DNA of 64,000 nt from Pedobacter sp. Leaf216 (GCF_001421515.1 NZ_LMKM01000007.1:506479-570478), one strand, 5' to 3'; shown: positions 17,557-25,810, counted from the first letter of the stretch. The notes: a model not told the origin generated them from the sequence alone. Numbers and translations are program-made.

Positions 17557-18357
17557 ATGAAAAGTGCATCCAGAACTATCTTTATCCTCGCTTTAACCTT
17601 ATTTTCTGCAACAGTTTTTGCTCAAGACAATAAATTAATAAGCCTTGAGGCATTAGTAAATAAAACAGACCCTGCATGGCCTTTGGTAAAGAAATGGATT
17701 GATTCTGCCAAAAACAAGGTTGAGGTTTTACCTGTAGACTCTGCCAAAGCAAAAGAGGTTTTATACAATGCCCAAATGACAACCTATGCCACACTTGGCT
17801 CTGTAATTTACAATACCGGTGGTATTATGATTGATAACGGATGGATAAGAATTTTGGGCTCGGGAAGTGAGAGATTAACAAGAAATATAGCCGAATGGAA
17901 CAAGGGAAAAACAATTAAAGAGTATGGCGACAATATCCCTTACCTTTTAATTGCTGATGATGCCGTTGGTGGCTTTTTCGCTATTAACTATGGCGGTTTA
18001 GGGAAAGACATTAAAAATGTGTACTACCTCGAACCAAATACTTTAACCTGGCAGCCATTGGGTGCTGGTTATGGTGAGTTTCTTGTTTTTTGTTTCGACA
18101 GTGATCTCTCTAAATTTTACAAAGGCCTGCGTTGGAATAACTGGAACCAGTTTATTGGAAATTTAGATGGCACCAAAACCTATAGTTTCCGACCGTATTT
18201 ATGGCAAGAAGGTACAGATATTGAAAAATGTACCAGAAAACTTGTGGGCATTGAAGATATGTACCGTTTCAACATTATGAAATCGAAGGAGCTTAATGCT
18301 GATAAAGGCATTAAAAAAGACGAGAGTAAAAAACAAGAAACCAAAACTGAGCAGTAA
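17557..18357 (+). CDS. DUF2625 family secreted protein
   Basis: From the ATG at 17557 the 266-residue product begins with a clean Sec signal peptide (MKSASRTIFILALTLFSA, ending VFAQ). DUF2625 features: DPAWPLVKKWIDSAKNKVEV, then LGSVIYNTGGIMIDNGWIRI, LLIADDAVGGFFAINYGG and a C-terminal LRWNNWNQFI segment. The family has no known biochemical role. The open frame extends 41 codons upstream to 17434, but that extension is not hydrophobic at its start and crosses the probable promoter, so 17557 is preferred. The Lys/Glu-rich C-terminal tail looks disordered. Confidence 0.85.
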   Translation: MKSASRTIFILALTLFSATVFAQDNKLISLEALVNKTDPAWPLVKKWIDSAKNKVEVLPVDSAKAKEVLYNAQMTTYATLGSVIYNTGGIMIDNGWIRILGSGSERLTRNIAEWNKGKTIKEYGDNIPYLLIADDAVGGFFAINYGGLGKDIKNVYYLEPNTLTWQPLGAGYGEFLVFCFDSDLSKFYKGLRWNNWNQFIGNLDGTKTYSFRPYLWQEGTDIEKCTRKLVGIEDMYRFNIMKSKELNADKGIKKDESKKQETKTEQ

Positions 18358-18386
18358 TACCGATTATTGCCTGTAAAAACAATTAA

Positions 18387-18851
18387 ATGTTAAATACAAC
18401 CGCTACCATTACACAAATTAAAAATACCAGGCTTTTCATTCTTGAGTTGGTTAAAGATTTAAGTATTGAGGCATTGAACAAAATTCCGACAGGTTTTAAC
18501 AACAACATTATCTGGAATATAGCGCATTTAACCGCTGCACAACAAAATATGTGTTATGTAAGGTCGGGTTTGGAAATCACTGTTGAAGAAAATCATTTCG
18601 CCCCTTTTTTAAGTGGAACAAAGCCAGATACTTTTATTGATAAAGAAGCAATTGATGCTATTTTCAGCGCATTATTAAATAGTATAGATCGCTTAATGGA
18701 AGATTATACGCAAGGTATTTTTAAAAATTTCGATCCGTGGGACAAACGTTATGGCATGAAACTAAACTCGATAGAAGATGCCATAAATTTTATTCCCTTT
18801 CATGAAGGGATGCATATTGGTTACATTATGGCTTTAAAAAAGCTGATATAA
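18387..18851 (+). CDS. DinB-family protein
   Basis: A 154-residue four-helix-bundle protein of the DinB_2 type. The likely metal-binding triad is His47 (NIAHLT), His139 and His143 (HEGMHIGYI). DinB/YfiT-like proteins are metal-dependent, often thiol-linked transferases or hydrolases; some act with bacillithiol, whose synthesis gene bshB1 is elsewhere in this window. The substrate here is unknown. It follows the DUF2625 gene by 29 bp on the same strand and may be co-transcribed. Confidence 0.85.
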   Translation: MLNTTATITQIKNTRLFILELVKDLSIEALNKIPTGFNNNIIWNIAHLTAAQQNMCYVRSGLEITVEENHFAPFLSGTKPDTFIDKEAIDAIFSALLNSIDRLMEDYTQGIFKNFDPWDKRYGMKLNSIEDAINFIPFHEGMHIGYIMALKKLI

Positions 18852-18865
18852 AAACCTCGCAAAAT

Positions 18866-19204
18866 TTAAATGTATTTGGCTTGTATTTTCTTTGGTAATT
18901 TGGCCATAACCATCGCTCTAGATTCTGCTACCCTACTTTTAAGTTCTTTATCGTTTAAAACATCCAAGTTTTCAATCTGTATCCATTGCCTTTTCGCCAT
19001 GTGATACGCCTGCGCAATACCATCTCTTGCAGCAAGTTCATCAAACTCATCAGGATTGCATTTAATAGAAAAGCTATTACCCTCATCAATCGCAATGATA
19101 ATGTATATTTTCTCCTCAATCATAAAACAAAGATGTTCCCATTTCATGCCCTCGGTTGTGCCTGGCAAACTCAAACAATATTCTCTGAAAGATTCGATAT
19201 CCAT
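18866..19204 (-). CDS. MmcQ/YjbR family protein
   Basis: The 112-residue protein has the MmcQ/YjbR fold signatures: N-terminal ESFREYCLSLPGTTEGMKWE, central FSIKCNPDEFDELAA and C-terminal W-x-Q-I-E-N with LKSRVAESRAMV. The family has a double-wing fold and is often called DNA-binding, but no function is proven. It is convergent with the DinB gene (14-bp gap). Its ATG (19202-19204) is preceded after a single base by an 8-copy heptamer repeat, so the ribosome-binding region consists of CCCTAAA units, which is unusual. Confidence 0.88.
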   Translation of the reverse strand: MDIESFREYCLSLPGTTEGMKWEHLCFMIEEKIYIIIAIDEGNSFSIKCNPDEFDELAARDGIAQAYHMAKRQWIQIENLDVLNDKELKSRVAESRAMVMAKLPKKIQAKYI

Positions 19205-19205
19205 A

Positions 19206-19261
19206 TTTAGGGTTTAGGGTTTAGGGTTTAGGGTTTAGGGTTTAGGGTTTAGGGTTTAGGG
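19206..19261. repeat. Perfect (TTTAGGG)8 simple-sequence tract
   Basis: Eight uninterrupted heptamers, 56 bp. Read on the minus strand it is (CCCTAAA)8 ending one base before the yjbR-like ATG, so it forms the leader of that gene. Perfect repeats of this kind can change copy number by slippage. Confidence 0.95.
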
Positions 19262-19375
19262 TAAAACCAAAGCTAATAACAAAAGTTTAAAGCTGAAAGC
19301 GAAAATGTCCGGAGTTGGGAGCCAGTAGTCCAATGCCTCTTCGGCCAGGCAAAGCATGAAGCAGATTATCCTGAA

Positions 19376-19474
19376 ATCTTAAAATCTTTCTTATCCTATT
19401 CCTGTTAGATCCTATAATCCTATAATCCTTTTTATCCTGATCCTTTTTTATCCTGATCCTTTCTATCCTATTCC
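19376..19474. repeat. Degenerate ATCCT-rich repeat before mnmD
   Basis: Imperfect runs of tatcctgatccttttt, ttatcctattcctg and cctataat units repeat for about 100 bp and end at the mnmD -7 box. Low-complexity repeat, no gene. Confidence 0.65.
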
Positions 19475-19482
19475 TATATTTG
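19475..19482 (+). promoter_or_regulatory. mnmD -7 promoter box
   Basis: TATATTTG fits TAnnTTTG, 34 bases before the mnmD ATG. No clear TTTG is found at -33 because that position falls in the ATCCT-rich repeat. Confidence 0.5.
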
Positions 19483-19516
19483 CAATCTTAAAAATAATCA
19501 ATCCAAATCCTAGCGC

Positions 19517-20197
19517 ATGAATATTATAACCCCTACTGCTGATGGTTCGAATACACTTTACAATGAAACAATTGGCGAACATTACCATAGTAAGCATGGC
19601 GCATTGCAAGAAAGTAAACATGTTTTTATTGATGCAGGATTGAAATTTGCATCTTCCGACCAACCTCAGATTTCCATTTTAGAAGTTGGCTTTGGTACCG
19701 GACTTAATTTTATTTTAAGCTTCGAATATTGTGAAGCAAACAACATTAACCTTAATTACACCAGCATTGAAGCTTTTCCGCTTACCAGCGAAGTAATTGA
19801 GCAAACCGGTTATTCGGCTTATGTTCCGGATGAGATTTGGGCTCAATTTACCACCAATTATGCTAATGCGCTAAAATCTGAACAAAAACTCTCCTCACTT
19901 TGTACATTAGAAATTCCGCATACAACACTTGCCGAATACCATACTGATAAAAAGTTTGATGTAATATATTACGATGCTTTTTCGGTTCAGCATCAACCAG
20001 AAATGTGGAGCGACGAGATAATTGCCCATGCCTGCAGTTTCTTAAAACCTGGAGGTACTTTTGTAACCTATGCCATTACTGGGAAACTGAAAAGAGCAGT
20101 TAAAGCCTGTGGATTTACCATAGAGAAATTACCAGGAGCACCTGGAAAAAGAGAAATGCTGAGGGCGATAAAGTCTAGAGAGATTGAGACTGCTTAG
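19517..20197 (+). CDS. mnmD: tRNA U34 methyltransferase MnmD
   Basis: The 226-residue SAM-dependent enzyme performs the last methylation in forming 5-methylaminomethyl-2-thiouridine at the tRNA wobble position. Seen: the N-terminal DGSNTLYN and GEHYHSKHGALQES motifs, the SAM loop EVGFGTGLNF at 56-65, and YYDAFSVQHQPEMW near residue 150, all diagnostic of the MnmC methyltransferase domain. The FAD oxidase domain of bifunctional MnmC is absent, so this is the stand-alone form. ATG at 19517. Confidence 0.93.
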   Translation: MNIITPTADGSNTLYNETIGEHYHSKHGALQESKHVFIDAGLKFASSDQPQISILEVGFGTGLNFILSFEYCEANNINLNYTSIEAFPLTSEVIEQTGYSAYVPDEIWAQFTTNYANALKSEQKLSSLCTLEIPHTTLAEYHTDKKFDVIYYDAFSVQHQPEMWSDEIIAHACSFLKPGGTFVTYAITGKLKRAVKACGFTIEKLPGAPGKREMLRAIKSREIETA

Positions 20198-20271
20198 GTT
20201 TTTGGGCATTTTACCGGAAAACACAAATAGCAGCAAAGGATTATTTACCTAAACCTGGGTGCAGCGGCAGC

Positions 20272-20290
20272 CTCCGTTTTTTCTACGGAG
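20272..20290. repeat. Short hairpin downstream of mnmD
   Basis: Arms CTCCGT and ACGGAG with a 7-base T-rich loop, in a 238-bp gene-free stretch (20198-20435). It may be part of a REP-like element or a weak terminator. Confidence 0.4.
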
Positions 20291-20435
20291 CTATAGCGTA
20301 AAACAGGACTGACGATAATTGAAATAGCAGGTTGCTTTCCAGGTAAAACATGCCCATCTCATTTTAATGCAAATTTGATCTTCTGGAAAAACCACAACTT
20401 CCAAAAATTGTTAGCATTAGATTAATATTCATATT

Positions 20436-21311
20436 ATGGAAAAAAGAACTTTAGGAAAAACCGATTTAAATATTGCGCCCATTGTATTTGGAGGAAACGT
20501 TTTTGGCTGGACGATTGATGAGCAAAAATCATTTGAAATACTGGATCATTTTGTAGATAGCGGTTTCAATTTTATCGATACAGCCGATGTATACTCGCGT
20601 TGGGTACCAGGAAATAAAGGTGGAGAATCAGAAACAATTATTGGCAACTGGTTAAAACAACACAATAAACGCCACGATGTAATTATTGCAACCAAGGTAG
20701 GCTCAGATATGGGGCAGGGTAAATCACTTAAAAAAGATTACATCATCAACCAGGTAGAACATTCTTTAACGCGACTGCAAACCGATTATATCGATCTATA
20801 TTTTTCTCATTTTGATGATGAGACCACCCCCGTAGAGGAAACTCTAAGTGCTTACGAAACATTAATTAAAGCCGGAAAGGTACGTTGGATCGGTGCTTCA
20901 AACTTCTCTGCTGACCGGTTAAAAGAATCGCTGATTTATTCTACCGAACATAACCTGCCACGTTACGAAGTTTATCAGCCAGGATATAACCTTTATGATA
21001 GAGCTGATTTTGAACAGGAACATGAAAAAATCTGTTTAGATCATGGTCTTGGTGTGGTAACTTATTATTCGTTAGCTAGCGGATTTTTAACAGGAAAATA
21101 CCGCAGCGAAGATGACCTGAAGAAAAGCCAGCGCGGTGGAGGCGTAAAAAAATTCATGAATGAGCGGGGTTACAAAATCCTGGATGCATTGGATCAGGTT
21201 GCTGGTCAACATCAAGTAGAGCAGGCATCAGTAGCATTGGCCTGGTTAATTTACCATCCATCAATAACAGCCCCAATTGCCAGCGTTACCGATTTAAGCC
21301 AGCTAAAATAA
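20436..21311 (+). CDS. Aldo/keto reductase, truncated by an in-frame stop
   Basis: The 291-residue product is an NADPH-dependent aldo/keto reductase (YghZ/YajO-like branch): GKTDLNIAPIVFGGNVFGW, FIDTADVYSRW with catalytic Asp and Tyr, the Lys in IIATKVGSDMG, the His in DLYFSHFDDE, and WIGASNFSADRL. After SVTDLSQLK a TAA at 21309-21311 stops translation, but the same frame continues as FVEAANLKLTPEDISLLDKASIY to a stop at 21381-21383, the normal family C-terminus. A single C-to-T change (CAA to TAA) would explain this. About 24 C-terminal residues are lost, a region that often closes over cofactor or substrate; activity may be reduced. Confidence 0.88.
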   Translation: MEKRTLGKTDLNIAPIVFGGNVFGWTIDEQKSFEILDHFVDSGFNFIDTADVYSRWVPGNKGGESETIIGNWLKQHNKRHDVIIATKVGSDMGQGKSLKKDYIINQVEHSLTRLQTDYIDLYFSHFDDETTPVEETLSAYETLIKAGKVRWIGASNFSADRLKESLIYSTEHNLPRYEVYQPGYNLYDRADFEQEHEKICLDHGLGVVTYYSLASGFLTGKYRSEDDLKKSQRGGGVKKFMNERGYKILDALDQVAGQHQVEQASVALAWLIYHPSITAPIASVTDLSQLK

Positions 21312-21401
21312 TTTGTTGAAGCTGCAAACCTGAAACTCACACCCGAAGATATTTCTCTTTTAGATAAAGCAAGTATCTATTAAAAATAATCCCTTATATT
21401 T

Positions 21402-21440
21402 AAATGCCCGATTAATGAAACAATTAATCGGGCATTTTGT
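21402..21440 (+). terminator. Terminator after the aldo/keto reductase
   Basis: A perfect 15-bp stem (aaatgcccgattaat, 21402-21416, with attaatcgggcattt, 21423-21437), a 6-base loop, then ttgta. It follows the full-length stop at 21383 by 18 bp, fitting the longer original gene. Confidence 0.85.
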
Positions 21441-21461
21441 ATTAAACAGGATTTAAAATAT

Positions 21462-22571
21462 ATGAAAGACAAATTATCATTTCTACCAAAGCTTGCATTG
21501 GTTCTTTTCTGTTTAATAAGCCTAACCTACATAGCTATTTTAGGGCAATCGTTACTTGCTCCCTTACTTTTCTCCTTTTTAATGGCCATTTTATTATTAC
21601 CAGTGGGTAATTTTTTAGAGCGGCGTTTAAAATTTAAGAGAGGTCTGTCTACCTTGGTTTCAGTTATTCTGATGATTGCCATAATTGGGGGCATTATATA
21701 TTTCTTTGGTAACCAATTGAGTGATTTATGGGCCGATTGGCCTTTACTAAAAGAAAAAGCCAACGTTTCATACCATGAATTGCAAAAATGGATTTCGCAT
21801 ACCTTTGGCGTAAATTCTCAAAAACAGTTGGATTATTTGAATGATAGTACCGAAAAAGCATTGGCCACAAGTGCGGCCATTGTAGCCACAACTTTAGCTA
21901 CCTTATCTTCTACCTTGTTGTTTTTGGGCTTTACTCTATTGTTTACGTTCTTCATATTAAATTACAGACGGGTATTATTTACTTTTTTAACCTCCGTTTT
22001 CAGTAAAGAACATAAAGAAAAGGTTACCGAAATTGTTAGTCAGATTCAATACATCATAAAAAAATACATCATTGGTCTTTTCTTACAAATGCTGATTGTT
22101 ACTGTGTTAATGATCACCGTACTCAGTTTACTCGGCGTTAAATATGCTGTTTTACTAGGCTTGGTGGCTGGTATTTTTAATGTTGTACCTTATTTAGGAA
22201 TATTCTTTGCCTTGCTGGTTAGCTGTTTAATTACTTTTGCCACGGCCGGAGCGGGCAAAGTACTTTTGGTATTAATTGCCTTTGTTGGCGTACATGCAAT
22301 TGATGGAAATGTGCTGATGCCGCTTGTAGTAGGCTCAAAAGTTAAAATTAATGCATTGTTTGCCTTTATTGGCATTGTAGTTGGCGAAATGATCTGGGGC
22401 ATTTCGGGTATGTTTTTATGCATTCCATACCTAGCCATGCTTAAAATAATTTTCGACCGCGTTGATAACCTGAAACCCTGGGGCATTTTAATGGGCGAAG
22501 AACATAAACCCGACAAAAAGAAACGCATTTACCGCATTACAAAAAAGATTAAATTAGAGGAAAAAGATTAA
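21462..22571 (+). CDS. AI-2E family transporter (PerM/YdiK-like permease)
   Basis: The 369-residue inner-membrane protein has about eight hydrophobic segments: two near the N-terminus (about 12-50), one at 62-80, then a soluble stretch with DSTEKALATSAAIVATTLAT, and the conserved C-terminal core with VPYLGIFFALLVSCLI, DGNVLMPLVVGSKVKINALFAF and GMFLCIPYLAMLKIIFD. This is the AI-2E exporter superfamily (PF01594). Substrates vary (signal molecules, ions). First gene of a compact same-strand run, with 2 bp to the next gene. The Lys-rich C-terminus is cytoplasmic. Confidence 0.9.
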   Translation: MKDKLSFLPKLALVLFCLISLTYIAILGQSLLAPLLFSFLMAILLLPVGNFLERRLKFKRGLSTLVSVILMIAIIGGIIYFFGNQLSDLWADWPLLKEKANVSYHELQKWISHTFGVNSQKQLDYLNDSTEKALATSAAIVATTLATLSSTLLFLGFTLLFTFFILNYRRVLFTFLTSVFSKEHKEKVTEIVSQIQYIIKKYIIGLFLQMLIVTVLMITVLSLLGVKYAVLLGLVAGIFNVVPYLGIFFALLVSCLITFATAGAGKVLLVLIAFVGVHAIDGNVLMPLVVGSKVKINALFAFIGIVVGEMIWGISGMFLCIPYLAMLKIIFDRVDNLKPWGILMGEEHKPDKKKRIYRITKKIKLEEKD

Positions 22572-22573
22572 AA

Positions 22574-22870
22574 ATGGCCGAAAATAGATCGCCACATATT
22601 TTAAGCACTTCTGCCAACCTGTTAGGCATCTGTTTTATTGTGCTTACCTCCTTAAAAAAACTTGCCCTTACCGATGGCTCTTTAATTGATGAATTTGCTG
22701 TGGCTGCAGTAATGTTTTTTATGACGAGCTGTATTTTATCTTTTGTTTCAATGAGAAGAGTAAAAACAGCAAGTCAAAGGTTAGAAAAAGTTGCCGATTT
22801 TGTTTTTCTTTCCGGTTTGGTAATCTTATTTGTAGCCACAATATTAATTGCTTTTAACCTGATAAAATAG
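22574..22870 (+). CDS. Small three-helix membrane protein of unknown function
   Basis: 98 residues with three predicted transmembrane segments: about 12-27 (SANLLGICFIVLTSL), 41-60 (AVAAVMFFMTSCILSFVSM) and 75-95. A basic loop (RRVKTASQR) follows the second. I do not recognise the family. It starts 2 bp after the AI-2E-type gene and lies 11 bp before the DoxX-like gene, so it is almost certainly co-transcribed with both. Confidence 0.75.
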   Translation: MAENRSPHILSTSANLLGICFIVLTSLKKLALTDGSLIDEFAVAAVMFFMTSCILSFVSMRRVKTASQRLEKVADFVFLSGLVILFVATILIAFNLIK

Positions 22871-22881
22871 GATATTCAGTC

Positions 22882-23331
22882 ATGAAACCTTTATTTGTAT
22901 TAGTTATAGTATATGTTGCCTTATTAGCTTTTGGCGGTCATACTACATTTGATAAGGGAAATATTTTTGCAGGCAATATTGCCATGGGCGTAATGTTGCT
23001 TTTTACGGCAATTGGCCATTTTAAGTTTAAAACCAGCATGGCCGCCATGATACCTTTATTCATTCCTAAAAAGGTAGAAATTGTACTTTTTACAGGTGTG
23101 CTTGAAATTTTATTTGCAATTGGTTTAGCCATCGATAATACCCGTTATTATACCGGAATAGCCTTGATTGTTTTCTTCATCGCCATTTTACCTACCAATA
23201 TTTACGCAGCCAAACACAGCATCAACTATGAAGATTTGTACAAACCCGGGCCCGGGCCAAAATATTTATGGTTCAGAATTCCTTTTCAGCTTTTCTTAAT
23301 CGCCTGGGTTTGGTACTTTAGCATCAGATAA
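22882..23331 (+). CDS. DoxX-like membrane protein
   Basis: 149 residues, four hydrophobic segments (about 3-17, 28-46, 72-87, 91-106) plus a C-terminal one (130-147), consistent with the DoxX/SURF4-like family. Seen: FTAIGHFKF and IPLFIPKKVEIVLFTGVLEILFAIGL, with the conserved Gly/Glu of the family. Roles in this family are mostly unproven (quinone-linked or redox). It sits in the AI-2E/mazG run. A Gly-Pro repeat (KPGPGPKY) in the last loop is notable. Confidence 0.8.
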   Translation: MKPLFVLVIVYVALLAFGGHTTFDKGNIFAGNIAMGVMLLFTAIGHFKFKTSMAAMIPLFIPKKVEIVLFTGVLEILFAIGLAIDNTRYYTGIALIVFFIAILPTNIYAAKHSINYEDLYKPGPGPKYLWFRIPFQLFLIAWVWYFSIR

Positions 23332-23351
23332 ATTTAGCTTAAACCCACAAC

Positions 23352-24158
23352 ATGCCCAACAACCCGATTCCTGCCAGTGCCAACAACCCAGCCGATGCTT
23401 TTACACGTTTACTTACTGTATTGGATACCTTACGTACGCAATGCCCCTGGGATAAAAAACAAACAATGGAAACCCTTCGGCACCTTACTATCGAAGAAAC
23501 CTACGAGCTAAGTGATGCGATTTTGGAAGGTGATTTAGATGAAATTAAAAAGGAACTTGGTGATGTTATGATGCATTTGGTTTTCTATTCGCGGATTGCT
23601 TCAGAAACGAATCACTTTAATATTACAGATGTTTTAAACGGGGTTTGTGACAAACTGGTAAACCGGCATCCGCACATTTATGGAGATGTTGAGGTACAGA
23701 ATGAGGAAGATGTAAAACGCAATTGGGAGCAGATTAAATTAAAAGAAGGCAATAAATCAGTATTGGCAGGAGTGCCTTCTTCTTTGCCGGCATTGGTTAA
23801 GGCCGCCCGTATACAAGAGAAAGCCCGTGGAGTGGGTTTCGATTGGGAAGATAAAAACCAGGTTTGGGAAAAAGTTGAAGAAGAACTGCAAGAATTTAAA
23901 GCTGAATTTAATGTAGCCGACAATACCGCTATTGATATAGAAAAAGCAGAATCAGAATTTGGAGATGTTTTATTCTCTCTGATCAATTATGCACGCTTCA
24001 TTAATATTAACCCTGAAAATGCCCTTGAAAAAACCAATAAAAAATTCATTAAACGTTTTCAATACCTCGAAACCAAAGCCAAAGAAAACGGAAAAGCACT
24101 GGCCGATATGACGCTTGCAGAAATGGACATATATTGGAATGAAGCCAAGAAATTATAG
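23352..24158 (+). CDS. mazG: Nucleoside triphosphate pyrophosphohydrolase MazG
   Basis: The 268-residue protein carries two MazG domains: N-terminal with CPWDKKQTMETLRHLTIEE and EETYELSDAI plus ELGDVMMHLVFY, and C-terminal with EEELQEFKAEF and SEFGDVLFSLINYAR. The EExxE...ExxD metal motifs are intact in both. It hydrolyses (d)NTPs to monophosphates and PPi, cleaning the nucleotide pool and possibly affecting ppGpp. Last gene of the compact run (20-bp gap from the DoxX-like gene). Family length and motifs are normal. Confidence 0.94.
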   Translation: MPNNPIPASANNPADAFTRLLTVLDTLRTQCPWDKKQTMETLRHLTIEETYELSDAILEGDLDEIKKELGDVMMHLVFYSRIASETNHFNITDVLNGVCDKLVNRHPHIYGDVEVQNEEDVKRNWEQIKLKEGNKSVLAGVPSSLPALVKAARIQEKARGVGFDWEDKNQVWEKVEEELQEFKAEFNVADNTAIDIEKAESEFGDVLFSLINYARFININPENALEKTNKKFIKRFQYLETKAKENGKALADMTLAEMDIYWNEAKKL

Positions 24159-24171
24159 CTAAAAGGCGTAA

Positions 24172-24233
24172 ATTCGCAAAATTCATATGAATTTTGCGAA
24201 TGGAATCGCAAAATTTATATTAAATTTGCGATT
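24172..24233. promoter_or_regulatory. Two tandem palindromes before the DUF4143 ATPase
   Basis: The first (24172-24201) is a perfect 30-bp palindrome with half-site ATTCGCAAAATTCAT. The second (24204-24233) has arms AATCGCAAAATTTA and TAAATTTGCGATT, perfect except for one extra base. The centres are about 32 bp apart, roughly three helical turns, and the second ends directly at the ATG (24234). This fits a cooperative repressor operator or a cruciform/hairpin that hides the start. Confidence 0.75.
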
Positions 24234-25358
24234 ATGATTTCAAGAGTAATTTCGGATTCTATCGAAAAACACCTTAAAGATGAAAAAGCGATCATCCTTT
24301 TAGGCCCCAGGCAAGTTGGAAAAAGCACGTTGCTTCATCAATTGTCGCCAAAATTTGCTAAACAGATTATGTGGTGGAATGGAGATGATGCAGATGTTAG
24401 AACAATACTAACCAATACCACGTCTACTTCATTACGTGCGCTTTTAGGGAAATCAAAAACACTGGTAATAGATGAGGCACAAAGGATTGATAATATTGGT
24501 ATATCGATTAAATTAATTATCGACCAGCTTAAAGATATAAAAGTAATCGCCACAGGTTCATCAGCATTTGAACTTGCCAACCATATTAATGAACCGCTTA
24601 CTGGAAGAAAATGGGAATACCATATGTTTCCCTTTTCATTTGGAGAAATGGTAGAAGAACATGGCTTACTTACTGAAAAAAGACTATTAAATCACCGCCT
24701 TGTTTATGGCTACTATCCTGAAATTGTAAATAATCCGGGTGGAGAAGAAATCAGGTTGAAGCAATTATCAGACAGTTACCTTTATAAGGATATTTTAATC
24801 TGGGAAAAAATACAAAAACCGGATAAAATGGAAAGATTAATTCAGGCACTGGCTTTTCAGGTTGGGAATGAGGTATCGTATAACGAGTTAGGCCAATTGG
24901 CAGGATTGGATAACCAAACAACTGAAAAATATATCGACCTGCTTGAAAAAGCATTTATTGTATTCAGATTGGGATCTTTAAGCCGTAATTTAAGGAATGA
25001 GTTAAAGAAAAGCAGAAAAATATACTTTTACGATAATGGAATCAGAAATGCAGTAATTAATCAATTCAGTCCTGCAGTATTACGACAGGACATTGGTGCA
25101 CTTTGGGAAAACTTTGTAATTAGCGAAAGGGTTAAGTTTCTTGCATACAAACAGATTAACTGCAACCAATATTTTTGGCGCACTCATGCACAACAGGAAA
25201 TAGATTATATTGAAGAAAGAAACGGGCTAATGAATGCTTATGAAATTAAGTGGAATCCAAAATCTACTGTAAAGTTTCCGAAAACATTTTTAGGTGCTTA
25301 TGAAAATGTAAATACCAAAGTAATTACGCCAGATAATATTAGCGAGTTCTTGTTATGA
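24234..25358 (+). CDS. AAA-type ATPase with DUF4143 domain
   Basis: The 374-residue protein has an N-terminal ATPase domain with Walker A GPRQVGKST (24-32), Walker B TLVIDEAQRID and a sensor-like IATGSSAFEL, followed by a C-terminal DUF4143 domain with a winged-helix-like part (VSYNELGQLAGLDNQTTEKYIDLLE) and a restriction-fold-like end (FWRTHAQQEIDYIEERNG, YEIKWNP). The family is widespread, scattered and of unknown function; the C-terminal E-x-D/E-x-K pattern suggests a nuclease relative. ATG directly follows two palindromes, so autoregulation by its winged-helix part is plausible (inference). The 3' end overlaps the ychJ-like gene by 6 bp, tail to tail. Confidence 0.9.
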   Translation: MISRVISDSIEKHLKDEKAIILLGPRQVGKSTLLHQLSPKFAKQIMWWNGDDADVRTILTNTTSTSLRALLGKSKTLVIDEAQRIDNIGISIKLIIDQLKDIKVIATGSSAFELANHINEPLTGRKWEYHMFPFSFGEMVEEHGLLTEKRLLNHRLVYGYYPEIVNNPGGEEIRLKQLSDSYLYKDILIWEKIQKPDKMERLIQALAFQVGNEVSYNELGQLAGLDNQTTEKYIDLLEKAFIVFRLGSLSRNLRNELKKSRKIYFYDNGIRNAVINQFSPAVLRQDIGALWENFVISERVKFLAYKQINCNQYFWRTHAQQEIDYIEERNGLMNAYEIKWNPKSTVKFPKTFLGAYENVNTKVITPDNISEFLL

Positions 25359-25736
25359 GTAATATTCACCATCTACATAATACCATTTCCCATCTTCCAG
25401 TCTGAAATTCGATTTTTCGTGCAATACCTCAGTTTCAAACTTCTTATTCAGGTAAAAAGCTTTAAACTCAACCACATCAAAGTCCGAAAATACAATTTCG
25501 AGTTTAAGCCATCTGGTATTTTTTGCGCTGTTTAAATACGCGTTTTTCGAATGATTTTTTCTTTTACTTTCATGCGTAGTTTGGAAAAGATAATCCGCAT
25601 CGGCCACCACAAATGCCGAATACCTTGAGCGCATTAAAGCCTCTGCCGTGGGCGCTGGCTTCATTTTTAAATGATAAGGCTGGCAACATTGCTTAAAGGT
25701 TAATCCACTCCCACAGGGACAGGTTATTACATCCAT
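25353..25736 (-). CDS. YchJ family protein with SEC-C motif
   Basis: The 127-residue protein opens with the zinc-binding SEC-C motif CPCGSGLTFKQCC (6-18) and continues with the YchJ/UPF0225 core: PTAEALMRSRYSAFVVADADYLFQTTH and WLKLEIVFSDFDVVEFKAFY. The fold is NTF2-like. Biochemical function is unknown. Single gene convergent with the DUF4143 ATPase; the stop codons overlap by 6 bp. Confidence 0.92.
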   Translation of the reverse strand: MDVITCPCGSGLTFKQCCQPYHLKMKPAPTAEALMRSRYSAFVVADADYLFQTTHESKRKNHSKNAYLNSAKNTRWLKLEIVFSDFDVVEFKAFYLNKKFETEVLHEKSNFRLEDGKWYYVDGEYYS

Positions 25737-25810
25737 GATTAAAATTTAAAAGGCAAAAATAGGATTTAATATTCCTGCTGCTAAAATTTCCGTAAAATTG
25801 CAGCAGAAAA

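Noticed and set aside
19206-19261. Eukaryotic telomere or contamination
   Set aside because: The heptamer matches a plant telomere, but the flanks are clean bacterial genes and the tract is short; simple-sequence expansion is enough.
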